Source of the DNA: UMGS1519 sp963621885
GTDB lineage: Bacteria > Actinomycetota > Coriobacteriia > Coriobacteriales > Eggerthellaceae
Reading direction: 5' to 3'
Length of the DNA stretch: 29,990 bases
Assembly (NCBI GenBank): GCA_963621885.1
Contig: CAVFFT010000040.1
Location: 1-29,990 of the forward strand
The notes beneath the pieces were generated by a model. It saw nothing but the letters and a program-made list of their open reading frames with translations. It ran no database searches and was not told the origin of the DNA. Numbering within the stretch: position 1 is the stretch's first letter; the number at the start of each line of letters is the position of its first letter. Position numbers and translations under genes: made by a program. Positions 13,634 to 21,649 of this stretch are shown here, in pieces.

Positions 13634-15388
13634 TTACTTCTTCCGTATCAACCGCACGCTGATGCTGTTGATGATATTGAAGATGGGCTCGGCGTCGTCA
13701 ATGTGGCGCACCCACGCGATGCCGAAGCTTACGGCAACCGCGGCGATGCCGGCGACGACGACGTAGATGAAGCTCAGGGCGATGCTTCCCGCGAACGGCA
13801 TGAGCGCGTTCAGGGCATTCAGAAGGAGAAGGCCCACGAGGGCGCCCGCGGCACCGCACACGAGTCCGTTCAGGGACGACTTCACGATGGCGGCGATTCC
13901 CATATTGGCTTCATCGTTCACACCGGAAGCGCGCTTCGCACGGGGACGGCGGTTCGAGTTAGCGCCTGCACCATGGAAACGTTTACGCAGATAGAGCGCG
14001 CACATGATATCGCTTGTCGCGAAGAACAGCGTGTCGCCAAAGGCGATGACCGCCATACGGAGATGCCAATCGAGCGCCGGGTTGGTGGCGATGATCAGCG
14101 TGAAGGCAATCTGCAGCGCGGTGCAGATGACGTTGTAGACGGCATAGCGCTTGAGCGCGCGCATTGCCGAGAAGGTCTTCTGCAGATAGGTGTTCACGCC
14201 ATAGAAAGGCAGGCTCACTGCGACGGCGATGAGGTAGGTCGCCACGCCGTCCACGTGGTCCGCGGTGAATGCGCCCGCGTGATAGAGGTTCACGAGCGGG
14301 TAGGCGAACACCATGAGGAAAAGCGCGAAGGGAATCGTGAGGAAAAGGATTTGCTTGCATCCCGCGATTACGGCCGATTGGAAGCCCTTGCGGTTGTCGT
14401 TTGCGAACAGCTCGGAGAGCTCGGTGAACATCGTGGTCGTGATAGGCACGGCCAGGAAGGCGTAGGGGAGGGTGAACCACAGGCGCGCGTAGGAGATGAT
14501 GGACGGGCCGTTGTCCGCGACGCCATACGCGGCGGCGTTCTGTACCGAAACCACCATGAACGAGGTCACCATGACGATGACCGCCGGGATGCCAATGGAG
14601 AGCGTCTCCTTCAAGGCGGGGTCGTGCAGATTGATGCGCGGGCGGATATGGATGCCGTTGCGCGCGAGTGCGGGCAGCTGAATCGCGAGCTGCACCGCCA
14701 CGCCGAGCGGATTGCCAATCGCGATGATCCACAGGGCGAGGTCCGGGTTCGACGGCGCCACGATGGCGTAGGCCACAAAGGTGATGATGACGATGATGTT
14801 GTTGAAGACCGGCGCGATGGACGACCAGAGGAAGTCGCGGTGCGCGTTGAGCAGGCCGGATACGATGGAGCCGGCGGCATAGAGCAGAATCTGGAAGGCG
14901 AAGAAGCGGAAGAAGAAAACGCTCGTCTGCATCGTCGACTGGTCGGAAAGGAAGCTCTGCGTGTAGATGAGCTGCGGCGCGCATATGCTGCAGATGATGC
15001 TGACGGCGCCGACGAAAAGAATCGTGAGCGTGAGCAGATTGCTCGCGTACTCGTTGCCGCCCTCGTTGCCCAGACGTTTCTTCGCCGATACATAGACGGG
15101 TAGGAAAGCCGTGACAAGCATGCCGCCGATGACCATGTCGTAAAGCATGGTGGGCAGGTTGTTCGCCACTTGATAGGAGCTCGCCAGCAGCGTGGATCCC
15201 ATCGCGAAAGCCATAGTCCAGGTGCGGAAGAAGCCGGTGATGCGCGAGAGAAGAACGCACGCGCTGATAAGAGCCGCTGATTTCTGAACGCCGGAATCTA
15301 TCTCTGTCGATGGGGCGTGCTGTTCGGCATTCTTCTCTGCCGTTCGCCGTGCGATATCGGATGGCTTTCTTCTAGAAGGTGCTGGCAT
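13634..15388 (-). CDS. murJ: Lipid II flippase MurJ (MviN family)
   Basis: 584-aa polytopic membrane protein (about 14 helices) that flips lipid II across the cytoplasmic membrane for peptidoglycan synthesis. The N-terminal cytoplasmic tail of ~35 residues is followed by the family segment RITGFFRTWTMAFAMG, with the functionally important basic residues, and by NNLPTMLYDMVIGGMLVTAFLPVY. A basic loop near 470-490 separates the last helices. Length slightly exceeds the ~510-550 aa norm. The ATG is preceded by CCGGAAAGC on the minus strand. It is divergent from nadK with 66 bp between starts; a TAAGAT (minus strand of 15428-15433) may be its -10. Confidence 0.92.
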   Translation of the reverse strand: MPAPSRRKPSDIARRTAEKNAEQHAPSTEIDSGVQKSAALISACVLLSRITGFFRTWTMAFAMGSTLLASSYQVANNLPTMLYDMVIGGMLVTAFLPVYVSAKKRLGNEGGNEYASNLLTLTILFVGAVSIICSICAPQLIYTQSFLSDQSTMQTSVFFFRFFAFQILLYAAGSIVSGLLNAHRDFLWSSIAPVFNNIIVIITFVAYAIVAPSNPDLALWIIAIGNPLGVAVQLAIQLPALARNGIHIRPRINLHDPALKETLSIGIPAVIVMVTSFMVVSVQNAAAYGVADNGPSIISYARLWFTLPYAFLAVPITTTMFTELSELFANDNRKGFQSAVIAGCKQILFLTIPFALFLMVFAYPLVNLYHAGAFTADHVDGVATYLIAVAVSLPFYGVNTYLQKTFSAMRALKRYAVYNVICTALQIAFTLIIATNPALDWHLRMAVIAFGDTLFFATSDIMCALYLRKRFHGAGANSNRRPRAKRASGVNDEANMGIAAIVKSSLNGLVCGAAGALVGLLLLNALNALMPFAGSIALSFIYVVVAGIAAVAVSFGIAWVRHIDDAEPIFNIINSISVRLIRKK

Positions 15389-15413
15389 GCCGCTTTCCGG
15401 AATTCTTCGTGGG

Positions 15414-15419
15414 TATAAT
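15414..15419 (+). promoter_or_regulatory. Probable nadK promoter -10 (TATAAT)
   Basis: A perfect TATAAT lies 35 nt before the nadK ATG. No recognisable -35 is seen 16-18 bp upstream. Transcription from it would start near 15426 and leave a ~29-nt leader containing the AGGTGG ribosome binding site (15444-15449). Confidence 0.6.
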
Positions 15420-15454
15420 GTTCGAGAATCTTAGCAAATGGACAGGTGGCACAC

Positions 15455-16360
15455 ATGCATATCCTCATTGTTCGCAACAATTCCAATGCCGGCGCCATGG
15501 CAGCATCGAGCGAGCTTGTCTCGTATTGCAAGGCGCACAATATCGGTTTCAGCACGAGCGATTCCTTCGATTTGCCCCGTCTTCCACAGACGCCGGTCGA
15601 TAACGAGGACGATTCGGACGGCCTTCTGTTTATCGACGAGGCGGGCAAGCACACCCTCGATATGGTGGTGGTGCTTGGCGGCGACGGAACGGTGCTGCGC
15701 GCCGCGCGCATGGTGGGCGATTCCGGCGTGCCCATCGTGGGCGTCAACTTCGGCCACCTGGGCTTTCTTTCGAATCCTGGCGAGGATGGCGTTGTGCGGG
15801 TTGTCGACGCGGCCCTTTCCGGCGATGTGGTGCGTGAAGAGCGCGCGAACCTGCATATCGATGCCGGCTACCTCTACTCCGTCGATGACGAAGAGGACAA
15901 GGTGCGCCATCTTGCCTCGTATTTCGCGCTGAATGAGCTCGCGATCACGCGAGGAAACCTGGGAAGCATGGTCGATCTTGGCGTGGCGGTGAATGGCGAC
16001 CCGTTCATGCGCATTCGCGGTGACGGCGTGGTGCTCGCAAGCGCCACCGGTTCGACGGCCTATGCGCTTTCGGCGGGTGGTCCGGTTGTTTCCCCTGCTC
16101 ACCGTGGCATGGTGATGGTTCCGCTTGCTCCTCATTCACTCCGCTCGCGCGCTGCTGTGACGGGTGTGGGTGAGACGATCACCATCACGCTTTCGCACGA
16201 CGACGGCACGCGCGCGGCCAGTCATTTCATCGATGGCACGCTTTTGCCTCAGGGCGCGGCGGCCAATCGTTTCCAGGTACGCACGGGTGAACATCCTACC
16301 ATCCTGCTTCGCTATCGCTACGACGGCTTCTACTCGTATGCCGCCAAGGCCTTCCTGTAG
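15455..16360 (+). CDS. nadK: NAD kinase
   Basis: 301-aa cytoplasmic ATP/polyphosphate-dependent NAD kinase that makes NADP. The hallmark GGDG is at 75-78 (VVVLGGDGTVLRAAR), followed by VNFGHLGFLS, the NE pair near 160-161 (ALNELAITRG) and the glycine-rich TGSTAYALSAGGPVV. The start is the ATG at 15455, since AGGTGG at 15444-15449 is its ribosome binding site; a GTG at 15446 would overlap that site. mscS begins 13 nt downstream, so they form an operon. In many actinobacteria nadK sits beside recN and a TlyA-type methyltransferase; those are not here. Confidence 0.96.
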   Translation: MHILIVRNNSNAGAMAASSELVSYCKAHNIGFSTSDSFDLPRLPQTPVDNEDDSDGLLFIDEAGKHTLDMVVVLGGDGTVLRAARMVGDSGVPIVGVNFGHLGFLSNPGEDGVVRVVDAALSGDVVREERANLHIDAGYLYSVDDEEDKVRHLASYFALNELAITRGNLGSMVDLGVAVNGDPFMRIRGDGVVLASATGSTAYALSAGGPVVSPAHRGMVMVPLAPHSLRSRAAVTGVGETITITLSHDDGTRAASHFIDGTLLPQGAAANRFQVRTGEHPTILLRYRYDGFYSYAAKAFL

Positions 16361-16373
16361 GGCGCGGTGTCGT

Positions 16374-17198
16374 ATGGATTTCAACGCCCTTTACAATTCG
16401 CTGCAAAGCTACGCGAGCGGCGGCATGCTTCACAACTTCATTCTGGGCGCCTGCCTGCTTGTGGGAACGGCGATTGTCGCCCACATGTGCGTGAAGACCA
16501 TTCGCCATGTGGTGCAGCTTGATGGCGTGCCGCTGCCGTCGAGCTCCATTCTGGTGAATATTGCCCGTATCGCCATTTGGTGCTTGGGTCTCGGGCTGAT
16601 CCTGTCAATCTGCTTCAAGGTCGATGTGAATGCCCTGATCGCCGCTCTCGGCGTTGGAGGCATCGCCTTGTCCCTCGGCTTGCAGGACACCATCAAGAAC
16701 TTCATCGGCGGCTTGCAGGTGACGCTTCTGCGCATTGTGCAGCCGGGCGACCATATCATCGTGGGAAGCGTCGAGGGAATCGTCCATGACGTTTCGTGGC
16801 GACAGACCGTGGTGATCGATTTCGAGGGCATCGCGCACATCATTCCGAATTCGGTCATTAACGCGAACGACATCGCGCAGATTCGCCCGCCGAGCCTGGT
16901 GACTGCCACGATTGTCGTTGCGAATGACGGTCGCGACCTCGATAAGCTTCTGCGCGTGATGGAAGAGAAGGCGCGTCTGGCGGTGGAGAAGATCGCACCG
17001 CTGGAGAAGAATCCCTGGATGCTCGTGACGCAGATGGGCGAGTACGGCGCCTGGGTGAAGATGCGCTTCATTCTGAAGGAGCCGGAGAATGTGCGCGAGG
17101 CGCGCGATGCCGCTTTGCGGGCGGTGGCGCCTTATGCTCGACTTAATGTCGAAGACACGCTGACCAGCGAAGACAGGGCTCTTTTGAGCATGAATTAA
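16374..17198 (+). CDS. Small-conductance mechanosensitive channel (MscS family)
   Basis: 274-aa inner-membrane channel that opens under tension to release osmolytes. Three helices fit about 17-40, 55-80 and the pore helix TM3 about 85-115 (LGVGGIALSLGLQDTIKNFIGG, with the Gly/Ala packing pattern). The beta domain follows with PGDHIIVGSVEGIVHDVSWRQTVV and IPNSVINAN, then the alpha/beta cytoplasmic vestibule. Length is close to E. coli MscS (286 aa). The ATG at 16374 was chosen because the homology starts there; the frame upstream overlaps nadK. A substrate-specific relative such as the corynebacterial glutamate channel cannot be ruled out. Confidence 0.92.
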   Translation: MDFNALYNSLQSYASGGMLHNFILGACLLVGTAIVAHMCVKTIRHVVQLDGVPLPSSSILVNIARIAIWCLGLGLILSICFKVDVNALIAALGVGGIALSLGLQDTIKNFIGGLQVTLLRIVQPGDHIIVGSVEGIVHDVSWRQTVVIDFEGIAHIIPNSVINANDIAQIRPPSLVTATIVVANDGRDLDKLLRVMEEKARLAVEKIAPLEKNPWMLVTQMGEYGAWVKMRFILKEPENVREARDAALRAVAPYARLNVEDTLTSEDRALLSMN

Positions 17199-17239
17199 AG
17201 GCCGCGGGCGCGGCTATGCGACACGCCCAATAAACCACT

Positions 17240-17285
17240 CGAAACGAAATCAGGCGCGGTCATTGGCCGCGCCTGATGCGTTTCG
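17240..17285. terminator. Bidirectional hairpin between mscS and pyrG
   Basis: ATCAGGCGCGG (17249-17259) pairs with CCGCGCCTGAT (17267-17277), with an outer CGAAAC/GTTTCG arm (17240-17245 and 17280-17285). It lies between two convergent genes. T-runs are short, so it is a GC-rich shared terminator rather than a textbook one. Confidence 0.7.
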
Positions 17286-17329
17286 TCCTGAATGGACGCG
17301 CCGTTTAACCGCGCGTCTCGGTGATTGCT

Positions 17330-18970
17330 TTATTCTTCCGCGGGCTCTTCCAGCGTCTCGCTGTTTGCGGTTTCGCTACCGGCAGCCGCAGCGGCCACGA
17401 AGGCGACGAAAAGCGGATGCGGGTTCGTAGGACGGCTCTTGAACTCCGGATGACCCTGGCTTGCGACGAACCACGGATGATCGGGAAGCTCGACCATCTC
17501 GACAAGACGATTGTCGGGGCTTGTACCCGAAAGCACGAGGCCGGCTGCCTGCAGCTGCTCGCGGTAGGCGTTGTTCACCTCGTAGCGATGGCGATGACGC
17601 TCGTAGACAAGCTCCTTGCCATAGGCCTCATAGGCCTTGGTGCCCGGCTGGATGCGGCAGGGGTAGGCGCCCAGACGCATCGTGCCGCCCTTGTCTTCGA
17701 TATCCTCCTGCTCGGGCATGAGGTCGATGAGCGGGTATTCCGCGTCGGGGTCGAATTCGGTCGAAGTGGCGCCTTTCAGTCCCACGACGTTGCGAGCGAA
17801 TTCGCAGACAGCGGCCTGAAGGCCCAGGCAGATGCCCAGGAAGGGGATATTGTTTTCGCGAGCGTAGCGCACCGCGCGCATCTTTCCCTCGAAAGCGCGT
17901 ACGCCAAAACCGCCCGGAACAAGAATGCCATCCAATTCGGAAAGCTCTTCGTCCACATTCTCGTCGGTGATCTCCTCGCCGTCGATCAGGCGCACATCGG
18001 CTTTCACGCCATTCGCGACGCCCGCATGACCGAGCGCTTCGATAACCGAAAGGTAGGCATCGGGCAGGCTCACGTACTTGCCGACGACGCCAATGCGCAC
18101 CGGGCGTGTGCACTGTGCGCGACGCTCGAGGAAGCTGTGCAGCGGCGTGAGGTTCGCCTCGGGCAGCGGAAGCTTCAGGCGCTCAAGAACGCGCGCGTCG
18201 AAACCCTGCTCGTACAGGGCGGTTGGCACCTCGTAGATGCTCGACGCGTCGATGCATGAGAACACCGCTTCCGGCTTTACGTCGCAGAAGAGGGCGATCT
18301 TCGCACGCACCTTCTCGTCGACCTCGTGGTCGCTGCGGCAGACGATGAAGTCGGGCTGCACGCCCATCGAGCGCATTTCCTTGACGGAATGCTGCGTGGG
18401 CTTCGTTTTCACTTCGTGAGCGGCGGCGATATACGGCACGAGGCTCACGTGGACAAACACGACGTTGTCCGCGCCGAGCTCGTGGCGCAGCTGGCGAACC
18501 GCCTCGATGAAGGGCTGGCCTTCGATGTCGCCGATGGTGCCGCCAATCTCCGAGATGACGATATGGGCGCCCGTTTGCGAAGCGGCGCGCAGGACGCGCT
18601 CCTTGATGGCGTCGGTCACGTGGGGGATTACCTGCACGGTGCCGCCGAGGAAGTCGCCGCGGCGTTCACGCGACACGAGCGTCTGGTAGATGGCGCCTTG
18701 GGTGAAGTTGGATTCGCGCGAGAGGTTCTCGTCGATAAAGCGCTCGTAATGGCCCAAGTCGAGGTCGCCTTCGTGGCCGTCCTCCGTCACGAAAACCTCG
18801 CCATGCTGGAAGGGGCTCATGGTGCCGGGGTCGACATTCAAGTAAGGATCCATCTTCTGCATGGTCACCTTGTAGCCGCGCGCTTTCAGCAAATGCCCAA
18901 GCGAAGCTGCGGTGATGCCCTTGCCCAGAGAGGAAACGACGCCGCCCGTAACGAAAATGTGTTTAGCCAT
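17330..18970 (-). CDS. pyrG: CTP synthase
   Basis: 546-aa cytoplasmic enzyme that aminates UTP to CTP with ATP and glutamine. The synthetase domain starts MAKHIFVTGGVVSSLGKG with its P-loop and includes MDPYLNVDPGTMSP and EIGGTIGDIEG. The class-I glutamine amidotransferase domain (from about residue 290) has PGGFG, the nucleophile motif GICLGLQ and GHPEF near the C-terminus. An acidic Ala/Glu tail ends it. Length is standard (530-550). The ATG is preceded by GAAGGA on the minus strand. Confidence 0.98.
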   Translation of the reverse strand: MAKHIFVTGGVVSSLGKGITAASLGHLLKARGYKVTMQKMDPYLNVDPGTMSPFQHGEVFVTEDGHEGDLDLGHYERFIDENLSRESNFTQGAIYQTLVSRERRGDFLGGTVQVIPHVTDAIKERVLRAASQTGAHIVISEIGGTIGDIEGQPFIEAVRQLRHELGADNVVFVHVSLVPYIAAAHEVKTKPTQHSVKEMRSMGVQPDFIVCRSDHEVDEKVRAKIALFCDVKPEAVFSCIDASSIYEVPTALYEQGFDARVLERLKLPLPEANLTPLHSFLERRAQCTRPVRIGVVGKYVSLPDAYLSVIEALGHAGVANGVKADVRLIDGEEITDENVDEELSELDGILVPGGFGVRAFEGKMRAVRYARENNIPFLGICLGLQAAVCEFARNVVGLKGATSTEFDPDAEYPLIDLMPEQEDIEDKGGTMRLGAYPCRIQPGTKAYEAYGKELVYERHRHRYEVNNAYREQLQAAGLVLSGTSPDNRLVEMVELPDHPWFVASQGHPEFKSRPTNPHPLFVAFVAAAAAGSETANSETLEEPAEE

Positions 18971-18992
18971 ACGGTAATTCCTTCACGCGTGC

Positions 18993-19051
18993 CTGAAGAG
19001 CTCCGGCACGCCGGAAGCCATCTTCAGCTTCAACAACGTAAATTGATTCTA
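18993..19051 (-). promoter_or_regulatory. pyrG promoter -10 and leader hairpin
   Basis: On the minus strand TAGAAT (19046-19051) would start transcription near 19039, giving a ~70-nt leader. In it CTGAAGA (18993-18999) pairs with TCTTCAG (19021-19027) outside a CCGG/CCGG inner helix (19003-19006, 19011-19014). Bacillus pyrG uses a leader attenuator with a G-run start; neither a G-run nor a U-tract is visible here, so the mechanism, if any, differs. Confidence 0.45.
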
Positions 19052-19196
19052 CACGCGCGAAGGATTCCGATAGGCGGGGGAGAGAAGGCGAAACCTCGTT
19101 GAAATGAAGAAGGGGAGGCTCTCCACAATTGCGGGTTTGCTGCTGTTGAAAGCGGGCTGCGTGACGCGGAACGCGCCGCATGGAGGGGGTGACATG

Positions 19197-19227
19197 AAAA
19201 GGCTCCCGTGGTGAACGGGAGCCTTTT
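19197..19227 (-). terminator. Terminator of the sortase-anchored protein gene
   Basis: GGCTCCCGT (19201-19209) pairs with ACGGGAGCC (19215-19223), flanked by AAAA and TTTT, giving a symmetrical terminator that works on either strand. It lies ~75 nt after the stop of the minus-strand surface-protein gene. A second GC hairpin (GCCGGG/CCCGGC, 19232-19254) is next to it. Confidence 0.85.
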
Positions 19228-19299
19228 CCGAGCCGGGAGAAAGGAGAGCCCGGCGCTTATCCGTGGCAGTCGCTGAACAAGTCGACTGCCTGAAGGCGA

Positions 19300-21441
19300 T
19301 TAGGCTTTGCGCCTCTTGAGACGGGCGGCGAGGCACACCAGCAGCGAGGCGACCGCAAGGCCAGCGATGCCGAAGGGCAGCGCGGAGTCGCCGGTCTTGG
19401 GGATGACGTTCTCAGCCGCTGCGCTGGTGGTGGCATCGGCCTTTGTCTGCTTTGCGACCTTATTGGTTTCGCTGCTCTTGTCGGTGTCGGCCTGCTCATC
19501 GTCGCTTGCCGGCTTGTCCTTGTCGGAATCGTCGGCATCATCGGAGTCCGGTACAAGGGGATTCGTCAGGTAGCGGAAGGTGTTTCCGTTGAAACCGTCT
19601 TCCTCGGCGCGACTGCTGGGAAGCAGGGCTTCGCTGGCTGTCGTGAGATGATAGCCAGCGGGAAGAACGACTTTGCCCTTGATAGCGTAGGTCATCAGGT
19701 TGTGGACACTCGTGCCGTCGCCGACGGGCACATCTTCGAATTCCTCACCCGTGGTGTCGAAATTCTGTCCGCCCCAATAGCGGCCAATGCCGTTTTTGCC
19801 CGTGATGTCCGGCTCAATCTTGGTCGGGGTATTTGACGCATTCAGATAGCCGGTGCCGTACTCGTACTTGGGAGGATTGCCGTATCCGTAGTAAGTTCCC
19901 GAAACAAGCGTGTCGATAACGCCGTCCTTCGCGTTGTAAACGCCGGTAGTGCCACCCACGAAGGTCGAGTTCGCGATGGTCTCGATGGAGCCGCAGTTGA
20001 GAAGGCCGTCGTAGAGGGCTCCCTTCGCGGTTATGCCGCTTATGGCCTTGATGGGTGTAACGAGAACCGAGCATTCGGTAGCGCCCGTTGATTCATCTAC
20101 TGTCTCTGCGCAGCCAAAGGCATTGTAGATGCCGTAGCCTGTTCCCGTGAAGCTTCCGCCGGTGATTTGCTTGATGACGCTGGGATAATCGGCAAACCAG
20201 TGTTTTTCGTCAACCAAGCCGTTGCTCAGGCCACATGCCAGGCTGTCGGCCTTGCCTTCGCTTTCGAGATCACCTTCGTATCCGGTCGTATCCATCGCGC
20301 TCTTTTGGTCTGAGCCTCCACCCACAAAGGTACCGCCGCTGATGCAGTCGATTGTGCCGAGGTTGGTAAGGCCACTTGGCCGTTCAACGTTCACCCATGT
20401 TCGGCTCTCGCTTGCGATTTTGTCGGTTGCGGTAAAAGTGCCGCCGCTGATGCTGCCAATTGTGCCGCAGTTGAAAAGAGCGACAAGCCGCGCGGTGAAT
20501 ATGCCCCCTGAAATCTCTTTGATTTGCGCCTCGGAATTAACGCCGATTGCAAAATCCCCATTGCTGTTGTCATAGGTGCCGCCGGTGATGGTTGAGCCCG
20601 TGCTATGGGAATCGAAGTAGAGCAGGCCGTTTTTGATGGCACCGCCCTCGCCATGGAAGACGGCATTCCCTAAGTCCATGGTGTCAGCATAGCCGAAAAG
20701 CAAGGCAAAGCCGTTTTTGTTGCTCGCCGGAGACTCGAGAGTAGCGCCGTCTTTCAAGGTGAGCGTTCCATTCCCCGCCACCTGAATGGGGATGGCGTTA
20801 TTCCCGATGACGAACGTCAGGCCCTTTGTCGTCGTGTCGCCATCGCCAAGCGTGAGGTCGCCACCGTTGTACACATTTATCGAGCAGTTGCCCAGGTTGA
20901 CGACACTGCCCTTGGTGCCGACAATGGTGAGCTTCTTCTTCTTGACGTATGAGTCACTCTGCTCCTCGATTTCACCATCCACTTGCAGTGTGTCGCCGTC
21001 ATTCGCTTCGAGGATGGCATCACTGAGCGTCTTGTACGTGGCCTTTGAATTGGTGTTCAGCACCTTGTTGAGAGCGTTTGCTTGAGCGGTCGCAATGTTG
21101 TTGGCGCTGTTGCCCAAGCTGGCTCCATTGGCGTTTGCGGCATCGGTAGAGCCGCTTTCGCTTCCGGTGGCCGCCGGCTCGCTGTTGCTGCCTGCGTCAC
21201 TTGCCGGAGTTTCGGAAGCGGGTGCACTTGCGGCGGCGTTTTCCGGCTCTTCCGCCGCCGGCGTTGCCGGCTGCTCGAGCGTTTGGGTCGCGTTCGCCTG
21301 TCCGGCAGCGCCCTCGTCGGCGTAGGCGGGCGTTGCCATGGCGGCGCCCGCGGTGATGCTCATGGCGAGCATGGCCGAAATGGCCAGCGCATACCGATTC
21401 CGCCTCCCCGGATTCTCCGAGAAATCTCGCGTCTGTTTCAT
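19300..21441 (-). CDS. Sortase-anchored surface protein with beta-helix-like repeats (IPKTG signal)
   Basis: 713-aa cell-wall protein. Signal peptide 1-41 (basic n-region, cleavage after AYA). An Ala/Pro/Glu/Ser-rich spacer runs to about 115. The segment YKTLSDAILEANDGDTLQV begins a right-handed beta-helix-like region, with recurring 'I-S-G-G-T-F' units spaced irregularly (about 310-560), the pattern of polymorphic or adhesin-type parallel beta-helices. An acidic Asp/Ser/Lys linker precedes the sorting signal IPKTG (680-684; DNA 19390-19404), a hydrophobic helix and the basic tail RLKRRKA. I replaces L in the canonical LPxTG. ATG at 21439-21441 follows AAGGGGGT (9-nt spacing). Function unknown: host adhesion or matrix binding is plausible. 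Confidence 0.85.
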   Translation of the reverse strand: MKQTRDFSENPGRRNRYALAISAMLAMSITAGAAMATPAYADEGAAGQANATQTLEQPATPAAEEPENAAASAPASETPASDAGSNSEPAATGSESGSTDAANANGASLGNSANNIATAQANALNKVLNTNSKATYKTLSDAILEANDGDTLQVDGEIEEQSDSYVKKKKLTIVGTKGSVVNLGNCSINVYNGGDLTLGDGDTTTKGLTFVIGNNAIPIQVAGNGTLTLKDGATLESPASNKNGFALLFGYADTMDLGNAVFHGEGGAIKNGLLYFDSHSTGSTITGGTYDNSNGDFAIGVNSEAQIKEISGGIFTARLVALFNCGTIGSISGGTFTATDKIASESRTWVNVERPSGLTNLGTIDCISGGTFVGGGSDQKSAMDTTGYEGDLESEGKADSLACGLSNGLVDEKHWFADYPSVIKQITGGSFTGTGYGIYNAFGCAETVDESTGATECSVLVTPIKAISGITAKGALYDGLLNCGSIETIANSTFVGGTTGVYNAKDGVIDTLVSGTYYGYGNPPKYEYGTGYLNASNTPTKIEPDITGKNGIGRYWGGQNFDTTGEEFEDVPVGDGTSVHNLMTYAIKGKVVLPAGYHLTTASEALLPSSRAEEDGFNGNTFRYLTNPLVPDSDDADDSDKDKPASDDEQADTDKSSETNKVAKQTKADATTSAAAENVIPKTGDSALPFGIAGLAVASLLVCLAARLKRRKA

Positions 21442-21649
21442 AGGTTGATACCCCCTTGTTTGTTTGCGAATTTGATTCGAGACGAAGACGGAATTGTTCG
21501 CCTTCGCGCGTACGTACAATTTAGCATTCAGTTCCCTGCGTTTGCGCACGTGTTTGATTTTTTGGAACTTCACATATTCGGCTGTGGACGAGTTGGGGGC
21601 GGGCAAACCGTGCGAACGCGCCCCTTTCCGCATGCCGTATACTGGGGGC
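21442..21649. promoter_or_regulatory. Divergent spacer between the surface-protein gene and xerD
   Basis: 208 bp, clearly more AT-rich than the surrounding genes. It must hold the promoter of the minus-strand surface-protein gene; candidates such as TAAATT near 21515 are weak, and none stands out. The xerD promoter is at its right end. Confidence 0.4.
21638..21643 (+). promoter_or_regulatory. xerD promoter -10 (TATACT) implying a leaderless mRNA
   Basis: TATACT ends 6 nt before the xerD ATG (21650). A start point 7 nt after the hexamer is the A of that ATG. There is no ribosome binding site at a usable distance; the GGGGG in between is too close. Confidence 0.55.

Noticed and set aside
13703..15103. 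466-codon plus-strand and 425-codon minus-strand frames overlapping murJ
   Set aside because: Charged His/Arg/Asp-rich translations; murJ in its own frame has clear family motifs.
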